This document shows, piece by piece, positions 16,794-25,409 of a stretch of 64,000 bases of DNA. The DNA comes from Halorubrum sp. JWXQ-INN 858. Lineage in GTDB: Archaea > Halobacteriota > Halobacteria > Halobacteriales > Haloferacaceae. Within the stretch, counting starts at the first letter, position 1, and each line of letters begins with the position of its first letter. Made by a program: the position numbers and the translations under genes. The stretch lies in contig NZ_WUAX01000004.1 in NCBI RefSeq assembly GCF_009806985.1, positions 29,774 to 93,773 of the forward strand, in the 5' to 3' direction. Under the pieces are notes generated by a model. The model was not told where the DNA came from. It searched no databases and was given only the letters and a program-made list of their open reading frames with translations.

Positions 16794-17376
16794 CGAATGC
16801 CTCGTTCGCCAGATCGTCGGCGCGTGCGTTTATCTCCCGCGGAACGTGCGCGATCGACCACCGGTCGAACCGCGTCAACAGCTCCCGGACACGGACCCGG
16901 CTCTCGCGGAGGTCGGGGTCGTTCGTGTTCCACTCGCCCCGGACCTGCTTGACGATCAGCTCGGAGTCGCCGCGGACGTCGATCTCGTCGAAGCCGTACT
17001 CGTCGGCCGCCTCCAGCGCGCGTATCAGCGCCGCGTACTCCGCGCGGTTGTTCGTCATCGTCCCGACCCGCTCGCCGCCCTCGGCGACGATCCCGTCGCT
17101 GGTGACGAGACACCAGCCGACCCCGGCCGGTCCCGGGTTGCCGCGGCTGGCCCCGTCGAAGTAGACGTGGGCGCGGCCACCGCCCTCGCGGATGAGGTTG
17201 GTGATCCGGGTCGGGTCGGTCCCCTGAACGACCACCTTGTCGGCGTAGGCGACCGCGACCGCGCCCTCCCGTGCGGCACGCCATCGCTCGTGGTCGGTGT
17301 TACCCGGCTCGATCCGGACGCCCGCCGCCTCCAGCCGCGAGCGCGCGGCCGCCGGGTCACAGTCGATCGTCGGCAT
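16780..17376 (-). CDS. rnhA: Ribonuclease HI
   Basis: Ribonuclease H of the type I family (198 residues), cutting RNA in RNA:DNA hybrids. An N-terminal extension of about 65 residues precedes the catalytic domain, as in other haloarchaeal enzymes. The metal-binding carboxylates are in place: Asp in HVYFDGASRGNPGPAG, Glu in MTNNRAEYAALIRAL, Asp in VRGDSELIVKQ and Asp in NARADDLANEA. The last element is shifted and lacks the usual nearby His, as in archaeal RNase HI. The downstream gene overlaps its end by 14 bases. Cytoplasmic; part of replication and R-loop removal. Confidence 0.95.
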   Translation of the reverse strand: MPTIDCDPAAARSRLEAAGVRIEPGNTDHERWRAAREGAVAVAYADKVVVQGTDPTRITNLIREGGGRAHVYFDGASRGNPGPAGVGWCLVTSDGIVAEGGERVGTMTNNRAEYAALIRALEAADEYGFDEIDVRGDSELIVKQVRGEWNTNDPDLRESRVRVRELLTRFDRWSIAHVPREINARADDLANEAFDDRH

Positions 17377-17519
17377 TCCGTGAGGGTCCGCGCCGCCGCT
17401 TCAAAGGGTTGTCCGTCCCGGCGGACGACGGGGAGCGACCGATCGGAACGTGATGACCTCGTAGCTGCCGTCGACGAGGCAGCGGCTCCGGAGACACTCG
17501 GAACCGGAGCAAGCCGCGA

Positions 17520-17595
17520 TGGGCCTTGCCGGATTTGAACCGGCGATCACTCCGTTATGAGCGGAGGGCTTTAAGCCAGACTAAGCTAAAGGCCC
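17520..17595 (-). tRNA. tRNA with CAT anticodon (elongator Met or Ile2)
   Basis: A full cloverleaf is read on the minus strand: acceptor GGGCCTT/AAGGCCC, anticodon arm CTCCG-CTCATAA-CGGAG with anticodon CAT, T-arm GCCGG-TTCAAAT-CCGGC, discriminator A. No intron and no encoded CCA. The lack of initiator features excludes tRNA-iMet. The GGGCC acceptor would suit tRNA-Ile2, in which C34 is modified to read AUA, but elongator Met is not excluded. Confidence 0.9.
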
Positions 17596-17733
17596 GTGGT
17601 CCGGCGTATACAGGGGACGCTCTTTAGCGTACCGACTCGTCACGATCCGCCGCGTTCGGGCCGTCGAAGTCGGGGGGTTTCGGCGGGGAGCACACCGACT
17701 GCAGCGACGCTCACGGGTGGAGAAACGGGTGGA

Positions 17734-17806
17734 CGCCGAAGCCAGGACTCGAACCTGGGACCGCCTCGTTAACAGCGAGGCGCTCTACCAACTGAGCTAC
17801 TTCGGC
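17734..17806 (-). tRNA. tRNA-Asn(GTT)
   Basis: A cloverleaf on the minus strand with acceptor GCCGAAG/CTTCGGC, D-arm AGCTCAGTTGGTAGAGC, anticodon arm CCTCG-CTGTTAA-CGAGG (anticodon GTT) and T-arm CCAGG-TTCGAGT-CCTGG, discriminator G. No intron, no encoded CCA. It lies 124 bases upstream of the divergent gene for the CCA-adding enzyme. Confidence 0.96.
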
Positions 17807-17930
17807 TCGCATCCCTTCGTACTCCGCTCGTTTTGATAGGGCTTTCGTTTCCGACCGCCCCGGGCGGGACGGCGCGGGCGACGACCCCCCGACCGACACG
17901 TTTTCGGCCGGACCGCGAGAACCCCGCGCC

Positions 17931-19394
17931 ATGAGCGAACTCGACGCGGTCCTGGCGCGCGTCCGCGAGCGCGTCGTTCCCGAACCCGCGGAGCGCGAGC
18001 GGCTGGCGACGACCGCCGCCGCGCTCGCGGAGCGGGCCCGCGGGGCGATCGCCGACCTCCCGATCGACGCCGACGTGGTGCAGGTCGGGTCGACCGCGCG
18101 AGCGACGTGGGTCGCCGGCGATCGCGACATCGACCTGTTCGTCCGGTTCCCGCCGGACCTCGACCGCGAGGAGCTGGAGTCGTACGGGCTCACGGTCGGT
18201 CACGCCGTGCTCCCGGACGGCCACGAGGAGTACGCCGAACACCCCTACGTGAAAGGCGAGTACGGGGGGTTCGACGTCGACCTAGTGCCCTGTTACGACG
18301 TCGCGGACGCGACGGCGCTGGTGTCGGCCGTCGACCGCACCCCGTTCCACGACGCGTACCTCACGGAGCGGCTCGACGACGACCTCGCCGACGACGTCGT
18401 GCTCGCGAAGGCGTTCCTGAAGGGGATCGGCGCGTACGGCAGCGACCTCCGCACGGAGGGGTTCTCCGGATACCTCACCGAGCTGCTCGTCGTCGAGCTC
18501 GGCGGGTTCGTCCCGCTCGTCGAATCCGCGCGGAGCTGGCACCCGCCGGTGGAGTTCGATCCGGAGGGTCACGCCGAGCGGACGTTCGACGACCCGCTCG
18601 TGGTGGTCGACCCGACGGATCCGACCCGGAACGTCGCCGCGGTCCTCTCCGCGGCGAACCTCGCCCGGCTCCAACACTACGCCCGCGACTTCCTCGACCG
18701 GCCGCGCGACTCCCTGTTCGTCGCGGAGCCTCCCGAACCGCTCGACTCCGGCGAGGTCCGCGACCACCTCGACCGGCGCGGGGCGACCCCGGTCGCCGTC
18801 GTCTTCGACGCGCCGGACCTGGTCGACGACCAGCTGTGGCCACAGCTCCGACGGTCGCTCGACGGCGTCGTCCGCGGGTTGAGCGACCACGGCTTCGACG
18901 TCCTCCGCGCACAGGCGATGGTGAGCGGCGAGAACGGGAACGCCGCCGGCGACGGCGACGACCGCGAAGCCGACGGGAATGCCGGCGGCGGGGGGAACGA
19001 CCGCGGAGGTTCCAACCGGCCGGTGGACTCCCCCGGGCGCGCGGCGCTGTACGCCGAGCTGGAGGTCACGGAACGCCCGCGCGTCGAGCGACACGAGGGT
19101 CCGCCGGTCGCCGTCCGCAAGCACGCGGAGGGGTTCTATCGGACGTACGCCGACGACGTCGACCCGGACACGTACGGCCCGTACATCGACGGCGATCGCT
19201 ACGTCGTCGAGCGCGAGCGGGAGTTCACGACGGTCCGGGAGTACCTCGAGGACGAGGCGGCCAGCGACGTCGCGCTCGGGGCGCAGGTCGAACGCGAGTT
19301 CGGCGACCGGGAGGTGCTCGTCGGTGACGCCGTCACGACGCTCGTTGACGGGTTCGGACGAGCGTTACGCGAGTTCTACGAGCCGTACCCGTGA
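17931..19394 (+). CDS. cca: CCA tRNA nucleotidyltransferase (archaeal class I)
   Basis: Adds or repairs the CCA end of tRNAs, essential here because the tRNA genes in the window do not encode it. The polymerase head has the signature GSTARATWVAGDRDIDLFVR near residues 53-72, with the GS and DxD catalytic residues, and a third carboxylate in YGGFDVDLVPCYDV near 115. The length of 487 residues is that of archaeal enzymes plus a small low-complexity insert (about 325-365, Gly/Asn/Asp-rich). The C-terminal tail domain that measures the tRNA acceptor-T arm is present. It is convergent with the deacetylase gene. Confidence 0.95.
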   Translation: MSELDAVLARVRERVVPEPAERERLATTAAALAERARGAIADLPIDADVVQVGSTARATWVAGDRDIDLFVRFPPDLDREELESYGLTVGHAVLPDGHEEYAEHPYVKGEYGGFDVDLVPCYDVADATALVSAVDRTPFHDAYLTERLDDDLADDVVLAKAFLKGIGAYGSDLRTEGFSGYLTELLVVELGGFVPLVESARSWHPPVEFDPEGHAERTFDDPLVVVDPTDPTRNVAAVLSAANLARLQHYARDFLDRPRDSLFVAEPPEPLDSGEVRDHLDRRGATPVAVVFDAPDLVDDQLWPQLRRSLDGVVRGLSDHGFDVLRAQAMVSGENGNAAGDGDDREADGNAGGGGNDRGGSNRPVDSPGRAALYAELEVTERPRVERHEGPPVAVRKHAEGFYRTYADDVDPDTYGPYIDGDRYVVEREREFTTVREYLEDEAASDVALGAQVEREFGDREVLVGDAVTTLVDGFGRALREFYEPYP

Positions 19395-19422
19395 TGTCCC
19401 GCGCCTGAAGGAGCGGGGCCCC

Positions 19423-20427
<1,005 letters not shown>

Positions 20428-20859
20428 CTACTCGAACAGCGCGAAGTACGTCTCGATGTCCTCGGACTGTATCGTCCGCCGGTCGGCGTGCCGGGCGAGC
20501 GTCGCGGCCGCGCTCGCGACGTTGTCGGCGTAGTCCTCGAGGATGTCGGCCAAGGCGATCCGGGCGTCGACGCCGACGCGATACCGGTCGTCGATCCGGA
20601 GCCGCGCGATCCGGTCGACCGGCGCGACCGGCAGCGTCAGATCCTCGCGAGGGATCACCTGCTCGACGCCGAAGTCCGACGCCATCAGCGTCTTCCGCCC
20701 GTCCGTGGTCGCCCGTTTCGCGGCGTCGATCGCCAGCTCCGCGCCGTGTGACTGGATCCGACGGGCCAGCTCCTCGGCGGCGTCGGCGCTCACTCGGAGC
20801 TCGCCCGCGTTCCGCCGAATGATCTGGTCGACCGGCGCGAAGGGCAACTCGACACTCAT
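20428..20859 (-). CDS. hstA: Archaeal histone with two fused histone folds
   Basis: A 143-residue protein carrying two histone folds in one chain, the haloarchaeal form of the archaeal histone. Fold one runs from MSVELPFAPVDQIIRRNAGE to about residue 70 and fold two from LTLPVAPVDRIARLRI to the end. Each has the helix-loop-helix core and the terminal TIQSEDIETYF-like helix. It is acidic, unlike DNA-coating histones of methanogens, and may act more as a regulator than as a packing protein. The start at 20859 is chosen over an upstream extension because a TATA box lies 25 bases before it. The deacetylase gene follows with no gap. Confidence 0.94.
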   Translation of the reverse strand: MSVELPFAPVDQIIRRNAGELRVSADAAEELARRIQSHGAELAIDAAKRATTDGRKTLMASDFGVEQVIPREDLTLPVAPVDRIARLRIDDRYRVGVDARIALADILEDYADNVASAAATLARHADRRTIQSEDIETYFALFE

Positions 20860-20881
20860 ACACACACTCGCGTCCGTCCAC

Positions 20882-20891
20882 CGTATAACGC
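20882..20891 (-). promoter_or_regulatory. TATA box of the histone-deacetylase operon
   Basis: Read on the minus strand, cgttatacgg is centred 26-27 bases before the histone ATG at 20859. This fixes the histone start and implies a leaderless transcript that continues into the deacetylase. Confidence 0.65.
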
Positions 20892-21057
20892 TTTCCGTTA
20901 GCGGCGTTTCCGCGCACGAGCGGGGGCGTCGTCGGCACTCAACCGCTCGTTTGGCGCGGGAGGGGCGGGACACCGGCACCACGGAAGGACGGACACCGAC
21001 ACCACGGAGGAACGCATCGATCCCACGAGGAACGCGCCGGTCGGAGACCGATCCTCG

Positions 21058-22542
21058 TCAGAAGACGTCGTCGGCGTGGATGGTGCCGTCCCGCTCGGGG
21101 CCGCGCACGGTGACCTCCTCGCCGAGCCGGAGGCTGGCGTCCGTCTCGACGCTCTTCGTCCGTTTCCCGTCGTCCAGCACGACCGGCTCGCCGACCTGCA
21201 CGACGGTGCCGGTGAACTCCACGTCGCCCTCGGCCGACGACGACTCGGCGGTTGCCTCCGCGGTCGTGGCCGCGGCCCCGCCGGAGCCGCCGGCGGTGTC
21301 GGCGGTCGCGGCAGCGTCGGCGGTCCTGTCCCCGCTCCCGGCGGCGTCCGCCCCTTCGGCGAAGGCGTCGAGCCCCGTTCCGGTGCTGTCGGCCGCGCCG
21401 TCGCCGGTGCCGTCGTTGTCACCCGCCCCGCTCGGGGGCTCGTCGAGGACGGAGACGGTCGACCGCCAGTTCGCGGACGCCTCGAGGTCGTCCTGCCAAC
21501 CGTCCTGGATCTCGACGTCGGTGAAGACGACGTGGTCGGCCAGGTCGATCCCGGCGTCCGCCTTGTCGCCCCACAGCGCGACGCGGATCTCGCCCGTGTC
21601 GTCCTTGACCCGGACGTTCCGGACCTGGCCCTCGCTGCCGTCGTCGCGGTCGAACGTGCGTTTCGGGTCCGTCTCGATGACGCCGCCCGCGATGTCGACG
21701 GTCCGCCCGATCTCGAGCTCGCCGATCGGCGTCGTCTCGGGGACGTACTCGACCGTCTCGTCGACGCGTTCGACCGTGCCGCGGTCCCCGACGTGGAGCT
21801 CGAGGGAGCCGTCCCGCTCGCGGACGTAGCCGTCGCCGACCTCGACGACCTCGCCGGCGTCGAACTCCTCGGTCAGGTCGGCCTTCTCGTCCCACAGCGT
21901 GACGCGGACGCGGCCGGTCTCGTCGCCGACGGTGAGGTTCGCGACGCGACCCTCGCTGCCGTCGTCGCGGTCGAACGTCCGGACGGAGTCCGTGTCGAGC
22001 ACCTTCCCCACGAGGTCGACGTCGGACGCGCCGAGCGAGAGGTCCTCGACGCGATAAGTGTCGAGCACCTGCACGTCGACCTCGGCGTCGTCGTCGGGCT
22101 CGACCTTGTCTGCGCTCACCTCGAGCCCGCTGTACCCCTCCTTCGGGCGACCCATCACGCGGAGCACCTGTCCGACCTCCAGCTCTTCGACGGCCGCGGC
22201 CGCCATCTCGTCCCAGAGCGCGACGCGAACGGAGCCGGACGCGTCGGCGACGTCGACGTTACAGACGCGCCCCTCCTCGGCGTCGTCCCCGTCGCGCTCG
22301 AACGTGCGCACGTCGCCGATGGACGTCACCTTCCCGAGGAACTTCACCTCGTTCATCCCGGGCTCGATGTCGGCGATGGTGTCCGCCTGCTCGTCCCGCA
22401 GCTCGTGGGCGATGAGCATCGCGGCCGTCTCCTCGTCCGCGAGCCCCCCCATCTGCTCGACTTTGTCCTCGACCGCCGCCGTGAACTCCGAGAGGTCGAC
22501 GTCGGTGTCGAGGTCCTCGTAGACGTCCTCGATCACTCCCAT
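21058..22542 (-). CDS. rpa2: Replication protein A-like single-stranded DNA-binding protein
   Basis: Single-stranded DNA-binding protein (494 residues) for replication and repair. Three OB-fold repeats are obvious from a recurring pattern: VRTFERDGDDAEEGRVCNVD...VRVALWDE, VRTFDRDDGSEGRVANLTV...VRVTLWDE and KRTFDRDDGSEGQVRNVRV...IRVALWGD. A Gly/Ala/Ser-rich linker (about 355-425) leads to a smaller C-terminal OB-like segment beginning DVEFTGTVVQVGEP. The MGVIEDVYEDL start at 22542 is natural; the frame extends 11 codons further without support. Order and neighbourhood (histone, deacetylase) match rpa2 of Haloferax. A TATA-like gtttatgc lies about 32 bases upstream. Confidence 0.93.
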   Translation of the reverse strand: MGVIEDVYEDLDTDVDLSEFTAAVEDKVEQMGGLADEETAAMLIAHELRDEQADTIADIEPGMNEVKFLGKVTSIGDVRTFERDGDDAEEGRVCNVDVADASGSVRVALWDEMAAAAVEELEVGQVLRVMGRPKEGYSGLEVSADKVEPDDDAEVDVQVLDTYRVEDLSLGASDVDLVGKVLDTDSVRTFDRDDGSEGRVANLTVGDETGRVRVTLWDEKADLTEEFDAGEVVEVGDGYVRERDGSLELHVGDRGTVERVDETVEYVPETTPIGELEIGRTVDIAGGVIETDPKRTFDRDDGSEGQVRNVRVKDDTGEIRVALWGDKADAGIDLADHVVFTDVEIQDGWQDDLEASANWRSTVSVLDEPPSGAGDNDGTGDGAADSTGTGLDAFAEGADAAGSGDRTADAAATADTAGGSGGAAATTAEATAESSSAEGDVEFTGTVVQVGEPVVLDDGKRTKSVETDASLRLGEEVTVRGPERDGTIHADDVF

Positions 22543-22776
22543 AAGCGTACCTCGTGGGTTGGCGACGCCGCGCATAAACGTTGTCCTTGGCGGGTTCTCG
22601 CCGTCCCTCCGGCCGGTTTCGGTCGAGCGTCCACGACGGGCGGACGCCGCGTGAGCCGCGCCGCGGACCGTTCCGTCAGGGACCCGGTTCGAGTCATGGT
22701 CACCGGTAGCGCCGGCTCGGTATAAAAGGTGTTCAGCCGACGCGGAGAGCGCGTACGCTCCCCCCGCCGAGCGCGA

Positions 22777-23418
22777 TCAGCGGTATCCCTCGACCATCCG
22801 CTCGACGTACTTGGCGATCACGTCGACCTCCAAGTGAACGGGGTCGCCGACGGCCTTCCCCGAGAGCGTCGTCAGGTCGTACGTGGTGGGGATGATCGCG
22901 ACGTCGAACGAGCCTTCGCGGCGCTCCGCGACCGTCAGCGAGATCCCGTCGAGCGTCACCGACCCTTTCTCCACGAGGTAGCGGCCGTGTCCCGCCGGGA
23001 TCGAGAACGTGAACCGCCAGTCCTCGCCGACGGGATCGATCGCCTCGATCGACGCGACGGTGTCGACGTGCCCCTGCACCAGGTGGCCGTCGAACCGGCC
23101 GTCGGCGGGCATCGCGCGCTCGACGTTGACCGCGTCGCCCGCCCGGAGCTCGCCGAGGTACGTCTTCGCGACGGTCTCCGCGGCGAGGAACACCTCGAAC
23201 CAGTCGTCGTTCGCGTCCGGCCCCGCGGCCGGTCCCGCGTCCGTCGACGCCTCGATCGGTCCGAACGTCTCGACGGTGAGACAGACGCCACTGACGCTTA
23301 TCGATTGGCCGTGGTGGAGGTCGTCGAACCCGTCGACGCCGATCCGCAGTCGGAGGCCGTCGGCCGTCTCGGTGCGGTCGCGGACGACCCCGGTCCCCTC
23401 GACGATGCCGGTGAACAT
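22777..23418 (-). CDS. ribE: Riboflavin synthase
   Basis: Bacterial-type riboflavin synthase alpha chain (213 residues), which dismutates two dimethylribityllumazine molecules into riboflavin. Two lumazine-binding beta-barrel repeats are visible. Each has the expected start and core: MFTGIVEGTGVV with SVSGVCLTVE in the first, and FDGHLVQGHVDTVASI with VTLDGISLTVAERR in the second. The MFTGIVE start at 23418 is conserved; a possible extension of eight codons is ignored. A TATA-like ctatgtg lies about 25 bases upstream. Its promoter is shared with a divergent membrane-protein gene across an 11-base tandem repeat. Confidence 0.95.
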   Translation of the reverse strand: MFTGIVEGTGVVRDRTETADGLRLRIGVDGFDDLHHGQSISVSGVCLTVETFGPIEASTDAGPAAGPDANDDWFEVFLAAETVAKTYLGELRAGDAVNVERAMPADGRFDGHLVQGHVDTVASIEAIDPVGEDWRFTFSIPAGHGRYLVEKGSVTLDGISLTVAERREGSFDVAIIPTTYDLTTLSGKAVGDPVHLEVDVIAKYVERMVEGYR

Positions 23419-23448
23419 ACCGAAACGCGGGGCGGCCGACACATAGCC

Positions 23449-23488
23449 GTTCGGAGTTCGTTCGGAGTTCGTTCGGAGTTCGTTCGGC
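23449..23488. repeat. 11-base tandem repeat between divergent genes
   Basis: The unit gttcggagttc occurs three times head to tail (23449, 23460, 23471) with a fourth partial copy to 23488. It lies between the start of ribE and the start of the divergent gene at 23529. The period is close to one DNA helical turn. Confidence 0.9.
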
Positions 23489-23528
23489 GGCGGGCCCCTT
23501 TTACCCCGTGGCGGGCTATTTCCCGGCG

Positions 23529-23819
23529 ATGAAGCTCGGGCTGTTCGACATGATTGGACTGGCGACGACGCTGGTGTTCGCGCTCCCGCTCGCGAACTAC
23601 GCCGTCATCCGGCTGCTTGCCGGCGAGACCGCCCTCGGGATCGGTCTCCTCGTCGTCGCCGCCGCGATGGTGATCCTCCCCCAGTACTTCCTCGACCCCG
23701 GCCGGCTCCTTCGGGGGCTCGCCCGCGGCCTCCTGCCGAAACGGCTGCGCGGGGGCGAGGGTCGCGCCGACACCGACGCGGCCGGAGACGCCGGCGACTC
23801 CGAACCCACGGAGGAGTGA
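23529..23819 (+). CDS. Small membrane protein, function unknown
   Basis: A 96-residue protein with two hydrophobic helices at about residues 4-28 (FDMIGLATTLVFALPLANYA) and 33-52 (ALGIGLLVVAAAMVILPQYF), then a short basic patch (LPKRLRGG) and an acidic tail. The basic patch after the second helix suggests that both ends face the cytoplasm. No family name is certain; similar small two-helix proteins are widespread in haloarchaea. The MKLGLF start at 23529 is preferred over 23508 because the upstream codons overlap the likely promoter. Confidence 0.72.
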   Translation: MKLGLFDMIGLATTLVFALPLANYAVIRLLAGETALGIGLLVVAAAMVILPQYFLDPGRLLRGLARGLLPKRLRGGEGRADTDAAGDAGDSEPTEE

Positions 23820-23948
23820 GAAGGGCAAGGAGAGTGAGAAGCGACGAACCGGGACGTCGGTCGCGCGATCGAGCAGCCAAGCGATCGATCGGCCGGGCAA
23901 CCAAGGGGTCGATCGAGCGGGCGGCCGAACGCCTCCGCCACGCCGAAC

Positions 23949-25409
23949 TCAGGCGTCGCGCCGGGACGGCGTCATCGCGAACGGGTACGTCGAAAGGATC
24001 TCGTACCCGTCGTCGGTGACGGCGACGAGGTCCTCCAGGCGGACCCCGCCCGTGTCGGGGTCGTAGACGCCCGGCTCGACCGTGACGACGTGGCCGGGGC
24101 GGAGCTCGACGTCGCTCGACAGCGACGGCGACTCGTGGAGGCTCACGCCGACCCCGTGGCCGGTCCCGTGGGTGAACCCGGGGTCGTCCTCGACCGCGTT
24201 CGGGTCGAAGCCGTACGCGGCCAGCTCGGCGGCCGCCTCCCGGTGGACCGCGGCCGCGGTGACGCCCGGCCCGATCTCGGCGAGCGCGGCCTCGCGGGCG
24301 GCCTCCACGGCGACGTACGCGCGCCGCTCCCAGCCGCCGTCGCTCTCGACGACGAACGTCCGGGTCAGGTCCCCGTAGTAGCCGTGCGGGCCGCGGGGGG
24401 AGACGTCGAGCAGGACCGTCTCGCCCGGCCGGACGACGTCGACGCCGGTGTAGTGGAGGTCCGCCGCCGTGGGCCCCGCGCCGATCACCGTGTTGCCCGC
24501 GTCGCGGACGCCGTAGGCGGCGAGGGTCGCGTTCACCTGCCGGCGAAGCCGTTCGGTCGAGAGCGGGCCGCCGTTCCAGAGGAGCACCGGGCCGTCGACG
24601 TCGTCGCCGACCGCGCCGTCGACCGATTCGGCGACCGTACACTCCGCGAGCACCGTCTCCGCGCGCGCCATCCCTCGCGCCGTCGCGCGCTGAACGCGGC
24701 GGAGGCGGTCGACCTCGGCGGACGTCTTGACCGCCCGGGCCTCGCTCACCGCGGCCGTCGAGACGACCGCGTAGCCCGCGCGCTCGAGGTACACCGCGGC
24801 GTCGTGGGGGATCGACTGCGGCACCAGGACGGTCGGCGCTGACCCCGTCCCGTCGGCGGTGCCGTCGCGGGAAGCGTCATGGCGGACATCGTCGCGGAGG
24901 TCCGCACGGAGGTCGTCGAGGACCGCCACGGCCCGTTCGCCGGCGGGGTCGCCGACGTTCGCCGAGCGCACCTCGCGGGCGACCCCGTCGTGGAAGCCGG
25001 TAGGGACGGTCGCGTCGGCGGTGTCCGGGTCGGACCCGTCGACCCGCGCGCTCGCGACGAACTCCCGGCGGGCCTGCCCGTCGAACAGCGACGGCGCACA
25101 GAGGACGGCCCGGTCGCCGCGATCGTGGTCGCCCGCGGGAACGACGACCAGCGCGAAGTCCCGGTCCGGGCCCGAAAAGCGGGTGAGGTACCGCAGGTCG
25201 TCGTCGAAGCGGTCGCCGACGGCGACGAAGGCGTCCGCGTCGGCCCGCACACACGCCGCGACGATCGGCGACAGGTCGGTCCGGAGGGCGTCCAGGGATT
25301 CACGCGGCGTGTCGTTCACGGGCGGCGTGTCGTCCACGGGCAGCGTGTCGTCCGCGGGCGAAGCGTCGGCGTCGGCCCGTGAGGGCCGGTCGTCCCGTTC
25401 CCCCGTCAC
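23949..25409 (-). CDS. M24 family aminopeptidase/prolidase-like protein
   Basis: Metallopeptidase of the M24 (Xaa-Pro peptidase) family, 486 residues. The five metal ligands can be followed through the C-terminal pita-bread domain: Asp and Asp in LLDVSPRGPHGYYGDLTRTF, His in THGTGHGVGVSLHESP, Glu in VVTVEPGVYDPDTGG and Glu in VRLEDLVAV. The N-terminal half is a creatinase-type domain. The first 35 residues are a repetitive acidic stretch (DDTLPVDDTPPVNDTP) that may be disordered or may mean the true start is later. It overlaps the upstream helicase gene by four bases (ATGA), so the two form an operon. Probably cytoplasmic dipeptide hydrolysis. Confidence 0.9.
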   Translation of the reverse strand: MTGERDDRPSRADADASPADDTLPVDDTPPVNDTPRESLDALRTDLSPIVAACVRADADAFVAVGDRFDDDLRYLTRFSGPDRDFALVVVPAGDHDRGDRAVLCAPSLFDGQARREFVASARVDGSDPDTADATVPTGFHDGVAREVRSANVGDPAGERAVAVLDDLRADLRDDVRHDASRDGTADGTGSAPTVLVPQSIPHDAAVYLERAGYAVVSTAAVSEARAVKTSAEVDRLRRVQRATARGMARAETVLAECTVAESVDGAVGDDVDGPVLLWNGGPLSTERLRRQVNATLAAYGVRDAGNTVIGAGPTAADLHYTGVDVVRPGETVLLDVSPRGPHGYYGDLTRTFVVESDGGWERRAYVAVEAAREAALAEIGPGVTAAAVHREAAAELAAYGFDPNAVEDDPGFTHGTGHGVGVSLHESPSLSSDVELRPGHVVTVEPGVYDPDTGGVRLEDLVAVTDDGYEILSTYPFAMTPSRRDA

